From Prevotella sp. (lineage in GTDB: Bacteria; Bacteroidota; Bacteroidia; Bacteroidales; Bacteroidaceae): 51,988 nt of DNA. The translations under genes were made by a program, and so were the position numbers. This document shows, one piece after another, positions 24,016-33,829 of the stretch. The notes under the pieces were generated by a model that worked only from the letters and a program-made list of their open reading frames with translations, ran no database searches and had not been told where the DNA came from. The stretch is from positions 1-51,988 of the forward strand of contig JAFSRY010000031.1 in assembly GCA_017445845.1 (NCBI GenBank), given 5' to 3'. The stretch's first letter is position 1. Every line of letters begins with the position of its first letter.

Positions 24016-25128
24016 TTAGCTGAACAAGGCGGTGCCGAGCTTGACTGCCAACCACACGAGAAGCCACATCATGAGGATGATGGTGAGCAGGAGAAGGATG
24101 CAGACGGCGGCTGTCTGCCGTGCCTTGCGGTTGACTTCACGGATGACCACCTTGTCGCCGTTGATGAAGCCGTCGATGAGTTTCATGTTCTGGACGTTAG
24201 AACGATGGAAGAAGTCGATGACATCTCCCACGAAAAAGGGTAGAAGTCCGAGGAGGATGTCGCGGAGGGCATTGTTGAGGATGGCCATCGTCAGTGCCCA
24301 CGAGCGGATCTTGAAGGCCGCGAAGTAAAGATAGATGAGGGCAAAGAGTCCTCCGATGGCATCGCCGATGCCGAAAGGCAGCAGTCCGATGATGCCGTCA
24401 AGGTAGAAGCGGTCCATCAGCCGGGTGAGGCGACGCATGAACGATATGGACCACGCCGTCTGTCCTTTCCTCGGGAGGGACTGGGTAGAGGGGCTTGGCG
24501 TTCCTCTTAAACTATACTCACACCCGCAGTACTGCTGGTTATAGAAGTTGTATTCGCGTAGCAGTTGGTTGCGGCGCTCGTAGAGACCGCCCTTGCGCCA
24601 GTTTTGTGCCCAGAAGTGAGTACCGGGGACTTGCGATTCCGCATATTGGCCCGCTGCTGTAATCTGTTCGAGGCTTTTCCACCGGGAGGAAGCGAGTGTT
24701 GTGGTGAAGTATTCGATGCCGAGTTCTTTTGCCTTTCGTGCTGTGATGAGCAGGCGATGGCGGAAACACTGCAGGCAGCGGCTTCCCCTTTCAGGTTCGT
24801 TTTCCAGTCCTTTCACGCACGACAGCCACTCTCCGTGGTTGTAGTCGCCATCAATCCAATGAAGGCCGAGGCTCTCGGCATGTCGCTTGCTCTCGTTCTT
24901 TCGGATTTCATATTCCTCGTGCGGATAGATGTTCGGATTATAGTAGAAGATGGTGGGTCGGATGCCGTTTGCCAACAGCCACTCAACGATGGCAGACGAA
25001 CAAGGAGCACAGCAAGCATGAAGGAGAAGCCCGGACGCAGAGCCGTCCCCCTTTCCCTCCCCAAGGGAAGCGGACAATGTCTGTTGGGCAATTAGCCCTT
25101 CGGGAATTTGTATGGCTGGCTGTTTCAT
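24016..25128 (-). CDS. queH: Epoxyqueuosine reductase QueH fused to DUF4112
   Basis: A 370-residue fusion. Residues 34-205 are QueH, which reduces epoxyqueuosine to queuosine in tRNA: HACCAPC (C39, C40, C43), CLQC (C118, C121) and CGC (C201, C203). Residues 231-340 are DUF4112, a membrane domain (LMDRFYLDGIIGLLPFGIGDAIGG and LLGLLPFFVGDVIDFF), plus a last helix near 347-368. QueH normally ends right after CGCEYSL; here RGTPSPSTQSLPRKGQ follows, coded by a C/G-rich dispersed repeat. The N-terminal 33 residues are also extra and include SLGEGKGDGS from another copy. QueA at 43039 makes the QueH substrate. Confidence 0.88.
   Translation of the reverse strand: MKQPAIQIPEGLIAQQTLSASLGEGKGDGSASGLLLHACCAPCSSAIVEWLLANGIRPTIFYYNPNIYPHEEYEIRKNESKRHAESLGLHWIDGDYNHGEWLSCVKGLENEPERGSRCLQCFRHRLLITARKAKELGIEYFTTTLASSRWKSLEQITAAGQYAESQVPGTHFWAQNWRKGGLYERRNQLLREYNFYNQQYCGCEYSLRGTPSPSTQSLPRKGQTAWSISFMRRLTRLMDRFYLDGIIGLLPFGIGDAIGGLFALIYLYFAAFKIRSWALTMAILNNALRDILLGLLPFFVGDVIDFFHRSNVQNMKLIDGFINGDKVVIREVNRKARQTAAVCILLLLTIILMMWLLVWLAVKLGTALFS
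24464..24496. repeat. C/G-rich dispersed repeat inside the queH-DUF4112 frame
   Basis: CCTCGGGAGGGACTGGGTAGAGG-like segment, matching in part the copy at 25138 (GGGAAGGGACTGG). It codes for the linker between QueH and DUF4112. Confidence 0.6.
25045..25070. repeat. C/G-rich dispersed repeat near the queH start
   Basis: CCCTTTCCCTCCCCAAGGG segment, part of the same family. It codes for SLGEGKGDG, an N-terminal insertion before the QueH cysteine motif. Confidence 0.6.
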
Positions 25129-25137
25129 CCTTTTTAT

Positions 25138-25172
25138 GGGGGAACCCTCCCTTGGGAAGGGACTGGCTTAGA
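25138..25172. repeat. C/G-rich dispersed repeat between deacetylase and queH
   Basis: ACCCTCCCTTGGGAAGGGACTGG fills most of the 39-base gap between the two genes and touches the deacetylase stop codon at 25168. The arms CCCTCCC and GGGAAGGG can pair. Confidence 0.65.
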
Positions 25173-25782
25173 ACGTTTTGAAGGCATACCCTTGTTCCTG
25201 CAACCACTGGAGGGCGGCAGGAAGGGCGGTGTGTAGTTTGTCGATGCTTTTGAGGGAGTCGTGGAAGGTGATGATGGAACCGTTGCGTGTGAATCGCTTG
25301 ACATTGCTGAGGACATCGTCGGCGGTGATCCACTTGGAGTAATCGCGTGTGACGAGGTCCCACATGATGACGCGATACTCCTTGCTCAACCAGAAGTAGA
25401 CGCTCCAGCGCATCCACCCGTGAGGTGGGCGGAATAATTTTGAAGGTGTCTTCATCACCACCTGTGCGCGATGGACATTGAAAAGATAGGTGGCAGTCCA
25501 GTGTTTGAAGGAGCCCAGGTGGTTGTAGGTGTGGTTTCCTATCTGGTGGCCTTCTGCTTTGATGCGTTCGAACAGCTCGGGATGGCGTGTTATGTTCTGT
25601 CCGACCATGAAGAAGGTTGCCTTTGCATTGAAACGTGCCAAGGTGTCAAGGATGAAGGGTGTTGCCTCGGGGATGGGGCCGTCGTCGAATGTCAGGTAGA
25701 CCGCCTTTTCCATTGGGTTCATCCGCCATGTCGCATGGGGATAGAGCCACCTTAACCACTTTGCCGGTTGTTCGATGAACAT
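25168..25782 (-). CDS. Polysaccharide deacetylase family protein (NodB domain)
   Basis: A 204-residue NodB-type enzyme. Motif 1 TFDDGP near residues 31-36 gives the catalytic Asp and a metal Asp; motif 2 H-x3-H (GNHTYNH, about 83-87) gives the metal His pair; motif 3 RPPHG (about 117-121), WDLVTRDYS and the final ITFHDS complete the fold. No signal peptide is seen (MFIEQPAKWLRWLYPH), so it may be membrane-associated or cytoplasmic. It probably removes acetyl groups from a GlcNAc-containing glycan such as peptidoglycan. Confidence 0.88.
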   Translation of the reverse strand: MFIEQPAKWLRWLYPHATWRMNPMEKAVYLTFDDGPIPEATPFILDTLARFNAKATFFMVGQNITRHPELFERIKAEGHQIGNHTYNHLGSFKHWTATYLFNVHRAQVVMKTPSKLFRPPHGWMRWSVYFWLSKEYRVIMWDLVTRDYSKWITADDVLSNVKRFTRNGSIITFHDSLKSIDKLHTALPAALQWLQEQGYAFKTF

Positions 25783-25895
25783 TATTCTTAATGAGTAATT
25801 AGTAATGAGTAATTATGATGCCCTTTGCGGTTAGCGTCCATGATTGATGACAGAGCTGGGACCGGCAGGTGTTGTCATAATTACTCATTTCTCAT
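25783..25895. repeat. 7-bp tandem repeats forming a 15-bp inverted repeat
   Basis: Left side: TAATGAG TAATTAG TAATGAG TAATTAT, four 7-base units (about 25789-25816). Right side: ATTACTC ATTTCTC ATTTA (about 25880-25898). Bases 25804-25818 (AATGAGTAATTATGA) are the exact reverse complement of 25875-25889 across 56 bases. It fills the gap between the deacetylase and DUF2723 genes and runs a few bases into the end of the latter. Confidence 0.75.
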
Positions 25896-28800
25896 TTAAT
25901 ACAGCGGTTGTCCGCCTTTTTTGATATAGCGTGAATAGAGAACGTCGAGTTCGTCGAGTCGCTGTTCAGCTTTTTCGGGATTAGCCTTTCGGACTGTCTC
26001 GCAGATTGTCTGCATGAAGATGAAGTGACGCTGGCAATCGAGGATGCAACCATAGAATTTGCCTCCGTCGAGTGTGAGATAGAACTCGAGGTACTGGCGC
26101 GAACGCTCCCAGATGGCATTGGCAATTTCCTCTGCTTTTGCGTTGTCACCCAACTGGATGTAGGCGCGAGCCAAGTCGTTTCCACCGGAGATGTAATCCA
26201 TCGGGACGTTTTCGACAGGCAGGACTTCTGCACATTTATCGAGTACTTCCTTAGCGCGCACGGTGTCGCCTTCCTGGATGAGCGTGAGTGCGAGCTGTGC
26301 CATCAGGCGGCGATGCGAGATACACATCCTCATTACGGTCTCGTCGACATAAAGGCCGTGCTTCTCCATGCCACCCCACTTGAAGCGGTGCATGACGTTA
26401 TCGTAGACTTTCTCTGTGTCGAAGTTCTTGACACCTTTTACAGGAACGAGGTCGCCTTTGTCGTTGGTGTAGTAGGTGGAGAATGGTGTGATGCGGCTTG
26501 CCAATCCCTCCTGTACGAAGTTCTCTCCAAGGTTCAAATAGTTAGACGGACCTACGGAGTTGGCGACATAGATGGGGCGTGTCCAGTTGGCGTTGGCAAT
26601 CATCTCGAGCATCATCAGTTCGCCTTTGTAGAGTGTGCGCTTTCCTTTGAGCGAGATGGCCATGCGGTCGGGGATGGAGTCAGCAGCCATCAGCATTCCG
26701 CTCTTTTTGACGGCATCCTTGTCAATGGTGACATAGAGTGTGTCGGTGGGGATGATATGCAGTTCTTCGTCTTTGTTGCGCACCCAGTATTTCATGATGT
26801 TCTTTACTTCGAACGGTTCTTCGCCGAAGCGTGCTTTGGCAGCCTCGGGGTTCTGTTCGAAATATTTCTTTACGACAGCCTTTGCACTGGGGTCTATGCT
26901 GATGGCTTCGTTGGTACCTATGCAGTAGTCGATGCGTGGCCATGTGATGGGCAGTGCCGGTGAGTCGTAGGCAGGACGTACCATCTGGTCGATGTACCAG
27001 TCGGTCTGCAAATACGAGAGGTTGCAGACGCGTGCATCAGTGCGTACACCCTCGACATCCTGGTTATACCATAGTGGGAAGGTGTCGTTGTCGCCATTGG
27101 TGAAGATGATAGGGTTGCCTTCGTCGGGCAGTGTCATCAGGTAGTTCTCTCCGTAGTCGCGGCATGTGTAGCGTCCCGACCGGTCGTGGTCGTCCCAGTT
27201 CTGTGATGCCATCTGTATGGGAACGAGCAGGGTTAGTATGGCAACGGCACAGGCGATGGCGGTCTCGTTGAGTTTGAGGTGTTTCTTCAGCAGGTCGATG
27301 ATGGCAGCGACTCCGATGCCGCACCAGATGGCGAAGGCATAGAACGAACCGGCATAGGCATAGTCACGTTCGCGCGGCTGTAGAGGTGTCTGGTTCAGGT
27401 AGAACACGATGGCCAGTCCGGTCATGAAGAAGAGGAAGAATACTACCCAGAACTGTCGTATGCCCCGCTTGCCGCGATAGGCTTGCCAGAAGAGTCCGAT
27501 GAGTCCGAGCAGCAGGGGCAGACAGTAGAACGTGTTGTATCCCTTGTTGTTTTTCATTTCGTCGGGCCACTGGTCGGGGTTGCCGAGTCCGAGCACATAG
27601 TTGTCGAACCATTTGATGCCTGTCAGCCAGTTGCCTTTGTCGACAGAGCCATGTCCTTGCAGGTCGTTCTGGCGGCCGGCAAAGTTCCACATGAAGTAGC
27701 GCCAGTACATCCAGTTGCACTGATAGGAGAGGAAGAACTTCATGTTTTCCCACTGCGACGGCATCTTCACCATGACGTCTTCGCCGCAACGGTCGTAGGG
27801 CACATTATAGCCTTTCACGCCGCCCATCCAGTCTTCGTATGCCTGGACATGTTCCTGTGCGGAACTGTGCATACGCGGGAAGAGCATGTTCTGTGCATAG
27901 ATGTATTTTGCCTTATGGCTGACCACGAAGTATCTGTCGGGTTCGTTGGGGGTTGCTTTTTCCACGCGGCTGTAGATGGGGGCCTTGTCGACCCGTTTGG
28001 GAATGCACATGTTGCCCTCGACGTCGAATGCGACCTGCGAGGTGTAGGCAGGGCCGTAGAAGAGTGGGCGGTCGCCGTATTGGTCGCGGCTCAGGTAGTT
28101 GCCCAGGGTGAAGATGTCTTCAGGTGAGTTCTGGTCCATAGGCGGGTTGGCAGCCGACCGGATGACGATGAGCGCATACGATGAATAGCCAATCATCAAC
28201 ATCAACATGCAGAGGAGCATGGTGTTCTTGAGTCGTGAGGTGACGACGGCGACTTTCTTTGTGTTGACGACTTTCTTGTAGTTCAGTGCGAGCCAGAGCA
28301 GAGCGAGTACGACGATGCCGATGGCAACTGCCGTCCATCCATAACCGTAGAAGGGTATGCCGAGCATGGCCACGGCCAGGAGGAAGGCGATGTTCTCGCG
28401 CATCTCGTGACCTTCCTGATAGGTTTCCCAAATGGCCCAGATGACAACGCCCACGAGGAGGAAAATGTAAATGATTTCGCCAGTATTGAATGGGCATCCG
28501 AGGACATTGACGAAGAGCAGTTCGAACCAACCTCCAACGGTGATGATGCCGGGCACGACGCCATAGAGTACGGCGGCGACGAGCACTGCCGAGACAACGA
28601 GTGCGACGAGTGATCCCTTTACTTCGATGTTGGGGTAGCGTTTGTAGACGTAAACCAGCACGATGGCGGGAATGCACAGCAGGTTGAGCAGGTGGACGCC
28701 GATGGAGAGACCGATCATGTAGAAAATCAGTACCAGCCATCGGTCGGCATGAGGTTCGTCGGCATGGTCTTCCCATTTCAGTATGAGCCAGAAGACGACG

Positions 28801-29264
28801 GCTGTGAAGGCTGATGAGTAGGCGTAGACTTCGCCTTCGACGGCTGAGAACCAGAAGGTGTCGCTGAAGGTGTATATGAGTGCGCCCACCAGTCCGGATG
28901 CCTCAATGCCGATGAGTTTTGCCGTTGTCAGCTCGCTCCAGTCCTTGAGGATGAGTTTTCTCACGAGGTGCGTGATGGTCCAGAAGAGAAACATGATGGT
29001 GGCTGCTGAGAGCAGTGCGCTCATGGTGTTCACCATTCGTGCCACCATCGACGGGTCGCTGACGAGTTGTGTGAAGAGGTTGGCGGTGAGCATGAAGAAG
29101 GGTGCGCCCGGTGGGTGGCCGACTTCCAGTTTGTAACCTGTTGAGATAAATTCCGGGCAGTCCCAGAAGGATGCCGTCGGTTCGATAGTGAGGCAATACA
29201 CTACGGCAGCGATGAGGAAGGCTGCCCATCCGAGTGCATTGTCAACGATACGGTACTTTTTCAT
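25896..29264 (-). CDS. DUF2723 multi-pass membrane protein
   Basis: A 1122-residue inner-membrane protein. The start is set to ATG 29264 (MKKYRIVDNALGW), because a longer frame to 29333 crosses the TAnnTTTG promoter at 29301. The N-terminal half has about a dozen membrane helices with TIEPTASFWDCPEFI and LEVGHPPGAPFF, the signature of DUF2723. These proteins look like GT-C glycosyltransferases, and some are linked to O-mannosylation of exported proteins in Bacteroidota. The C-terminal 400 residues are soluble, probably periplasmic, with TPR-like helices near the end (AQLALTLIQEGDTVRAKEVL). It is the sole gene of its transcript. Confidence 0.9.
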   Translation of the reverse strand: MKKYRIVDNALGWAAFLIAAVVYCLTIEPTASFWDCPEFISTGYKLEVGHPPGAPFFMLTANLFTQLVSDPSMVARMVNTMSALLSAATIMFLFWTITHLVRKLILKDWSELTTAKLIGIEASGLVGALIYTFSDTFWFSAVEGEVYAYSSAFTAVVFWLILKWEDHADEPHADRWLVLIFYMIGLSIGVHLLNLLCIPAIVLVYVYKRYPNIEVKGSLVALVVSAVLVAAVLYGVVPGIITVGGWFELLFVNVLGCPFNTGEIIYIFLLVGVVIWAIWETYQEGHEMRENIAFLLAVAMLGIPFYGYGWTAVAIGIVVLALLWLALNYKKVVNTKKVAVVTSRLKNTMLLCMLMLMIGYSSYALIVIRSAANPPMDQNSPEDIFTLGNYLSRDQYGDRPLFYGPAYTSQVAFDVEGNMCIPKRVDKAPIYSRVEKATPNEPDRYFVVSHKAKYIYAQNMLFPRMHSSAQEHVQAYEDWMGGVKGYNVPYDRCGEDVMVKMPSQWENMKFFLSYQCNWMYWRYFMWNFAGRQNDLQGHGSVDKGNWLTGIKWFDNYVLGLGNPDQWPDEMKNNKGYNTFYCLPLLLGLIGLFWQAYRGKRGIRQFWVVFFLFFMTGLAIVFYLNQTPLQPRERDYAYAGSFYAFAIWCGIGVAAIIDLLKKHLKLNETAIACAVAILTLLVPIQMASQNWDDHDRSGRYTCRDYGENYLMTLPDEGNPIIFTNGDNDTFPLWYNQDVEGVRTDARVCNLSYLQTDWYIDQMVRPAYDSPALPITWPRIDYCIGTNEAISIDPSAKAVVKKYFEQNPEAAKARFGEEPFEVKNIMKYWVRNKDEELHIIPTDTLYVTIDKDAVKKSGMLMAADSIPDRMAISLKGKRTLYKGELMMLEMIANANWTRPIYVANSVGPSNYLNLGENFVQEGLASRITPFSTYYTNDKGDLVPVKGVKNFDTEKVYDNVMHRFKWGGMEKHGLYVDETVMRMCISHRRLMAQLALTLIQEGDTVRAKEVLDKCAEVLPVENVPMDYISGGNDLARAYIQLGDNAKAEEIANAIWERSRQYLEFYLTLDGGKFYGCILDCQRHFIFMQTICETVRKANPEKAEQRLDELDVLYSRYIKKGGQPLY

Positions 29265-29300
29265 TCGTCTATGGAGTCTTTCGATTAAATATTCTTTGTG

Positions 29301-29308
29301 CAAAGGTA
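29301..29308 (-). promoter_or_regulatory. TAnnTTTG promoter of the DUF2723 gene
   Basis: Minus-strand TACCTTTG, 37 bases upstream of the chosen ATG at 29264. Confidence 0.7.
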
Positions 29309-29526
29309 CAAAGAATTCATCGAAAGACTTCACACGTGCGCGTAAACTTAATATTATTTAATAGTTTCGTAGTTTGCATCTCTCTGGCGACTACGGATTT
29401 TGCTGAATAGCCATGTGCCACGCATTTCACGAATAACCGCTGAGGACTACGGAGGACCACGACTTTCCCGAATGACACGAAATTGCTGTTTTCTTTAATT
29501 GGTGTTCGTGAAAGAGGCAGTTCTTG

Positions 29527-30135
29527 TTATCGATGGTCGGTGGTGGAATAGTCTTTATATTTTGTTGCGGGGAAGTTGAAGATGGCGTCGCTGATGCCTC
29601 CGCTTTTAAAATTGCTGATGTTGATGCGTGCCCAGAGGAAGGCTACTTTTATACGTACGCTCTTGGGTGCGCGTGTCTGCTTGTCGATGACGGCGCGTGC
29701 CTCCTTGAATCCCTTGATGCCTGGTTTCGGCTTCAGTGAGATGACATAGCCATCGGCTGTTTCCTCGCAGGCATAGTTGTAGTCGTCGGGTTTGAACTTG
29801 AACTTGCTGGCGTATTTATCTTTGTTGGGATCGTCGGCCTTGAAGATGTCGAGCGTATTCTTCTTGGTGTCGATGAGGTAGTAGTCCTTGCCGTCAGACC
29901 ATGAGCGATAGCGTGTCTCGAAGAAACGTTGCTTTTTGCCTTTCATCCAGATGGTGCCGTTGGTATGGTATAGACGCAGGATGTCGACATCGTAGTGCAG
30001 CTGGCATCCCTGTGTGCCGAATACCATCTGGTAGGTGTGGTTGAAGATTTCTCGTGCTTGCTGTGAATTTGTTTGAGCAGTGAGTGTTGTTACGATGGAA
30101 AAGAGTAGTCCTGTCAGCAGGTATTTTATGTTCAT
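29527..30135 (-). CDS. LolA-like periplasmic protein
   Basis: A 202-residue exported protein with signal peptide MNIKYLLTGLLFSIVTTLTAQ. The body (GTIWMKGKKQRFFETRYRS, DGKDYYLIDTKKNTLDIF, then FKFKPDDYNYACEETADGY) follows the half-barrel pattern of LolA/LolB-like proteins: a strand carrying W.KG.+F, then LYD-type strands. LolA carries lipoproteins from the inner to the outer membrane. This copy is diverged and could bind another lipid. It lies 48 bases downstream of uvrA on the same strand. Confidence 0.7.
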   Translation of the reverse strand: MNIKYLLTGLLFSIVTTLTAQTNSQQAREIFNHTYQMVFGTQGCQLHYDVDILRLYHTNGTIWMKGKKQRFFETRYRSWSDGKDYYLIDTKKNTLDIFKADDPNKDKYASKFKFKPDDYNYACEETADGYVISLKPKPGIKGFKEARAVIDKQTRAPKSVRIKVAFLWARINISNFKSGGISDAIFNFPATKYKDYSTTDHR

Positions 30136-30183
30136 TGGCGTTTCTTTTTAGTTGACGATTAGACAGTTGTGCAAACAACTTGT

Positions 30184-33045
30184 CTACTTGTTTACTTGTC
30201 TACTTGTTCTTTCCAGTTCTTCTTTTATGAATCGTGGTGTGTAGCCGAGTGTTGACTGTGCCACTTGCTGAGGTGTTCCAGTGGTGAGGATGTGTCCTCC
30301 GTTTCGTCCTCCCTCTGGTCCGATGTCGATGATGTGGTCGGCTTGTCGGATGACGTCGAGGTTGTGTTCGATGACGATGACGGTGTTGCCTCGGTCGACG
30401 AGTCGTCGCAGCACGCCCATGAGTATGCGTATGTCCTCAAAGTGGAGTCCTGTGGTGGGTTCGTCGAGGATGTAGAGGGTTCGTCCGGTGTCTCGCTTCG
30501 ACAGTTCGGTGGCAAGTTTTACGCGTTGGCTCTCACCGCCGGAGAGGGTAGTTGAGGACTGTCCGAGTTTGATGTACCCCAGTCCTACGTCTTGTAACGT
30601 CTTGATTTTCTGTAGGATGCTTGGTACTGCTTCAAAGAATTCTACAGCCTGGTTGATGGTCATGTCGAGTACGTCGGCGATGGACTTACCTTTATATCTG
30701 ACTTCCAGTGTTTCGCGGTTGTAACGTTTCCCGTGGCACACTTCGCATGGCACCATCACGTCGGGCAGGAAGTTCATCTCGATGGTTTTATATCCGTTGC
30801 CGCTGCATGTCTCGCATCGTCCGCCTTTGACGTTGAACGAGAAGCGTCCGGGTTTGTATCCTCTGATTTTTGCTTCGGGCAGGTTGACGAAGAGCGAGCG
30901 TATGTCGGCGAAGACACCGGTGTAGGTGGCAGGGTTTGAGCGTGGCGTGCGTCCGATGGGACTTTGGTCTACGTCGACCACTTTGTCGATGAGTTCTATG
31001 CCCTCGATGCTGTCGTAGTCCATGGGTCGTTTCAGCGAACGGTAGAAGTGTCGAGCGAGGATAGGTTGCAAGGTTTCGTTGATGAGCGTTGACTTTCCCG
31101 ATCCTGAGACGCCGGTGACGACGATGAGTTTACCGAGTGGGAACTCCACGTCGACGTTCTTGAGGTTGTTGCCTCGGCAGCCATGTAATTTCAATGAGGG
31201 CTGTGGGCTGAGTGCCGGGGCATTGCCTTCTGGCTTGCAGTCTGGTTCTTCTTCGTTCTTGAGGTATCTTGCCGTCAGGGTGTCGGCATTGAGCAGTTCG
31301 GCGGGTGTTCCCTGGAAGACCACTTCCCCTCCTTTCCTTCCTGCGCGTGGTCCAATGTCGACGATATAGTCGGCGGCGAGCATCATGTCGCGGTCGTGTT
31401 CGACGACGATGACGGTGTTGCCGAGGTCGCGCAACTCCTTGAGTGAGTTGATGAGTCGTTGGTTGTCGCGCTGGTGGAGTCCGATGGAGGGTTCATCGAG
31501 GATATATAGCACGTTGACGAGTTGCGACCCAATTTGTGTGGCGAGTCTGATGCGCTGGCTTTCTCCGCCTGAGAGGCTTGCCGACGGCCGGTCGAGCGAG
31601 AGGTAGTCGAGACCTACTTCGAGCAGGAAGTCGACTCTGGTCCGCAGCTCTTTGACGATTTCGGCGGCAATCTTTCGGTTCATTGTGTCGAGGTGTTCCT
31701 CCACATGGTCGAGCCATTCTTTCAGGTCGAGCATATCGAGTGCGGCGACCTCGGCGATGTTCTTGTCCCAGATGCGGTAGGAGAGTGACTCGCGTTTCAG
31801 TCGCTGCCCGTGGCACTCGGGACACTGGCATACGGCGAGGAACTGGTCAGCCCACTTCTGTCCGCTGGCAGAGTCATCGTTTTCCATCACCTGCCTCAGG
31901 TATTTGACAATGCCGTCGAAGGTGGTGAAGTAGTCCGACGACGTGTGGACGAGGTCCTTGGCAATGCGCACGTTCTCCAGTGAGCCGTAGAGCACTTCCT
32001 GAACGGCTTCCTCGGGAATGTTGCGGAAGGGCGTCGACAGGTCGCAGTCGTACTTCTGCAGGATGGCGTCAATCTGCCAGAAGACCATCTGGTTCTTATA
32101 TTTTCCCAGCGGCACGATGGCACCCTCGCGAATGCTGAGCGAGTCGTCAGGAATGACTTTCTTCAGGTCAATCTCGTTGACGAAGCCGAGGCCCTTGCAG
32201 TGAGGGCAGGCACCTTCGGGTGAGTTGAATGAGAAGATGTTGGGAGCCGCCTCGCCGTATGACATGCCTGTGACGGGGTCCATGAGTCGTTTTGAGAAGT
32301 TGCGCACGCTGCCCGTGTCATAGTCCATGATCATCAGCTGTCCGTCGCCCTGCTTCATGGCGGTCTCTACAGTTTTGCGGAGCCGTTCGTCGGCACCCTC
32401 TGCCGAGGCTTTCATCTTGTCGATGAGCACCTCGATGTTGTGGTTTCTGTAGCGGTCCACCTTCATGCCGCGGGTGATTTCCATAATCTCACCGTCTACG
32501 CGCATATACAGGTAGCCTTTGCGCCGCATCGACTCAAAGAGCTCGCGGTAGTGGCCCTTGCGCTGCCGCACGAGGGGGGCGAGGATGGCGATGCGCCTGC
32601 CGGCATAGTCGGAGGCAATCTTCCCGAGCACCTGTTCCTCGGTGTATTTTACCATACGCTCCCCCGTCATATAGCTGTAGGCGGTAGAGGTGCGGGCATA
32701 GAGCAGACGCAGGTAGTCATAAATCTCGGTAGTGGTGCCGACGGTGGAGCGCGGGTTCTTGTTCGTCGTCTTCTGTTCGATGCTGATGACGGGCGACAGT
32801 CCCGTAATCTTGTCCACGTCGGGACGCTCCATGCCGCCGAGGAAGTTGCGAGCGTAGGCCGAGAACGTCTCAATATACCTGCGCTGCCCTTCTGCGTAGA
32901 TGGTGTCGAAGGCCAGCGACGACTTTCCCGACCCCGACAGTCCGGTGATGACGGTCAGCGAGTTGCGCGGTATGGTCACGTTGATGTTTTTCAGGTTATG
33001 AACGCGGGCGCCGATAACCTCGATGCGTTCGTCTTCTCGTTGCAT
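30184..33045 (-). CDS. uvrA: Excinuclease ABC subunit A
   Basis: A 953-residue UvrA, the damage-recognition ATPase of nucleotide excision repair. Two ABC modules are seen: the first Walker [10 protein letters not shown] near residue 35 and the second GVSGSGKST near 650. There are two signature segments ([12 protein letters not shown] and [12 protein letters not shown]) and two Walker B ends ([22 protein letters not shown]). Zinc Cys pairs are in [10 protein letters not shown] and in [16 protein letters not shown]. Length matches the family. The last codons and the stop lie in a short ACTTGTCTACTTGTTT repeat (about 30179-30210), so the C-terminus may vary. Confidence 0.97.
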   Translation of the reverse strand: MQREDERIEVIGARVHNLKNINVTIPRNSLTVITGLSGSGKSSLAFDTIYAEGQRRYIETFSAYARNFLGGMERPDVDKITGLSPVISIEQKTTNKNPRSTVGTTTEIYDYLRLLYARTSTAYSYMTGERMVKYTEEQVLGKIASDYAGRRIAILAPLVRQRKGHYRELFESMRRKGYLYMRVDGEIMEITRGMKVDRYRNHNIEVLIDKMKASAEGADERLRKTVETAMKQGDGQLMIMDYDTGSVRNFSKRLMDPVTGMSYGEAAPNIFSFNSPEGACPHCKGLGFVNEIDLKKVIPDDSLSIREGAIVPLGKYKNQMVFWQIDAILQKYDCDLSTPFRNIPEEAVQEVLYGSLENVRIAKDLVHTSSDYFTTFDGIVKYLRQVMENDDSASGQKWADQFLAVCQCPECHGQRLKRESLSYRIWDKNIAEVAALDMLDLKEWLDHVEEHLDTMNRKIAAEIVKELRTRVDFLLEVGLDYLSLDRPSASLSGGESQRIRLATQIGSQLVNVLYILDEPSIGLHQRDNQRLINSLKELRDLGNTVIVVEHDRDMMLAADYIVDIGPRAGRKGGEVVFQGTPAELLNADTLTARYLKNEEEPDCKPEGNAPALSPQPSLKLHGCRGNNLKNVDVEFPLGKLIVVTGVSGSGKSTLINETLQPILARHFYRSLKRPMDYDSIEGIELIDKVVDVDQSPIGRTPRSNPATYTGVFADIRSLFVNLPEAKIRGYKPGRFSFNVKGGRCETCSGNGYKTIEMNFLPDVMVPCEVCHGKRYNRETLEVRYKGKSIADVLDMTINQAVEFFEAVPSILQKIKTLQDVGLGYIKLGQSSTTLSGGESQRVKLATELSKRDTGRTLYILDEPTTGLHFEDIRILMGVLRRLVDRGNTVIVIEHNLDVIRQADHIIDIGPEGGRNGGHILTTGTPQQVAQSTLGYTPRFIKEELERTSRQVNK

Positions 33046-33084
33046 TATTTGTTGAATGTTGACTTTAGGACGATACTTTTACTC

Positions 33085-33792
33085 CTAATTACTACTCCTT
33101 TCCTCATTATATCCTCTCAGCAGGTTGACATCCTTCCTGATGTTATACTTCAGTCCGTCGGCACCCTTGGCCTTCACAAAGAGGAAGTAAACTCCCTGCT
33201 TGACGTCGCGGCCGCCGTAAGTGCCGTCCCATCCGCCAGCCGGATCGGTCCAGTCGTAGAGCAGCTGTCCCCACCTATTATATATATAGGCATGAAATTC
33301 CACCAGCGACTGCCAACCGTCCTTCGCCTTGAAGACATCGTTGATGCCGTCATTGTTGGGTGAGAAGGCATTGGGGAACTCCAACTTGCTCTCCGAGATG
33401 GTCACCGTCAGCGGTGTGTTTTCAGCCCAGTATTCCTGGGTGAAGCTGATGGTGTCGCCTGCCAGCGTGAACTGTGCGTAGCACACGATGCGGTGCGAGC
33501 CTGCCTTCGTGAAAGTGTAGTCAGTCTCCTCCTCGTAGCGCACGAGGTAAGGCTCGTCTTCGCCTTCAAGCGTGAACCGCCATTCGTAGTAGGGATTGTA
33601 GTCGCCTATATTAGCGGGGTTGGCGGCGAAATGGGCTTCCAGCGGTGCCGGTCCCGAATAGGTTGTTGCCGTCTGGTCGCCATCCTTCAGGTGGAATGTG
33701 CCCGTAGGGCTAATCGTCGGCTTCCCGCCGTCAGCCCATGTGCCGAGGCTCGTCAGAGCCAACAGCAACGATAAGATATAGCGTGTCTTCAT
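33085..33792 (-). CDS. Secreted protein with T9SS/gliding-motility C-terminal (CHU_C) domain
   Basis: A 235-residue exported protein: signal peptide MKTRYILSLLLALTSLGTWA, a middle Ig/PKD-like beta domain (SHRIVCYAQFTLAGDTIS), and a C-terminal domain with FPNAFSPNNDGINDVF, IYNRWGQLLYD and WDGTYGGRDVKQGVYFLFV. This is the gliding motility-associated C-terminal domain, a type B sorting signal for the type IX secretion system. It is short for the class, with little beyond the sorting domain. A promoter (minus TAACTTTG, 33817-33824) lies 25 bases upstream of the start. Confidence 0.87.
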   Translation of the reverse strand: MKTRYILSLLLALTSLGTWADGGKPTISPTGTFHLKDGDQTATTYSGPAPLEAHFAANPANIGDYNPYYEWRFTLEGEDEPYLVRYEEETDYTFTKAGSHRIVCYAQFTLAGDTISFTQEYWAENTPLTVTISESKLEFPNAFSPNNDGINDVFKAKDGWQSLVEFHAYIYNRWGQLLYDWTDPAGGWDGTYGGRDVKQGVYFLFVKAKGADGLKYNIRKDVNLLRGYNEERSSN

Positions 33793-33816
33793 TCTCCTTG
33801 TTTTGAATTTAGCTTA

Positions 33817-33824
33817 CAAAGTTA
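33817..33824 (-). promoter_or_regulatory. TAnnTTTG promoter of the CHU_C protein gene
   Basis: Minus-strand TAACTTTG, 25 bases before the ATG at 33792. Confidence 0.7.
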
Positions 33825-33829
33825 CGAAT

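Noticed and set aside
30136-30183. Terminator after uvrA from AGACAAGTTGT/ACAACTGTCT
   Set aside because: The foldback overlaps the uvrA stop and has no T tract; the repeat nature of the sequence explains the pairing equally well.
32440-33363. 307-codon open frame on the + strand
   Set aside because: It is antisense to uvrA and the CHU_C gene; composition is that of a shadow frame.
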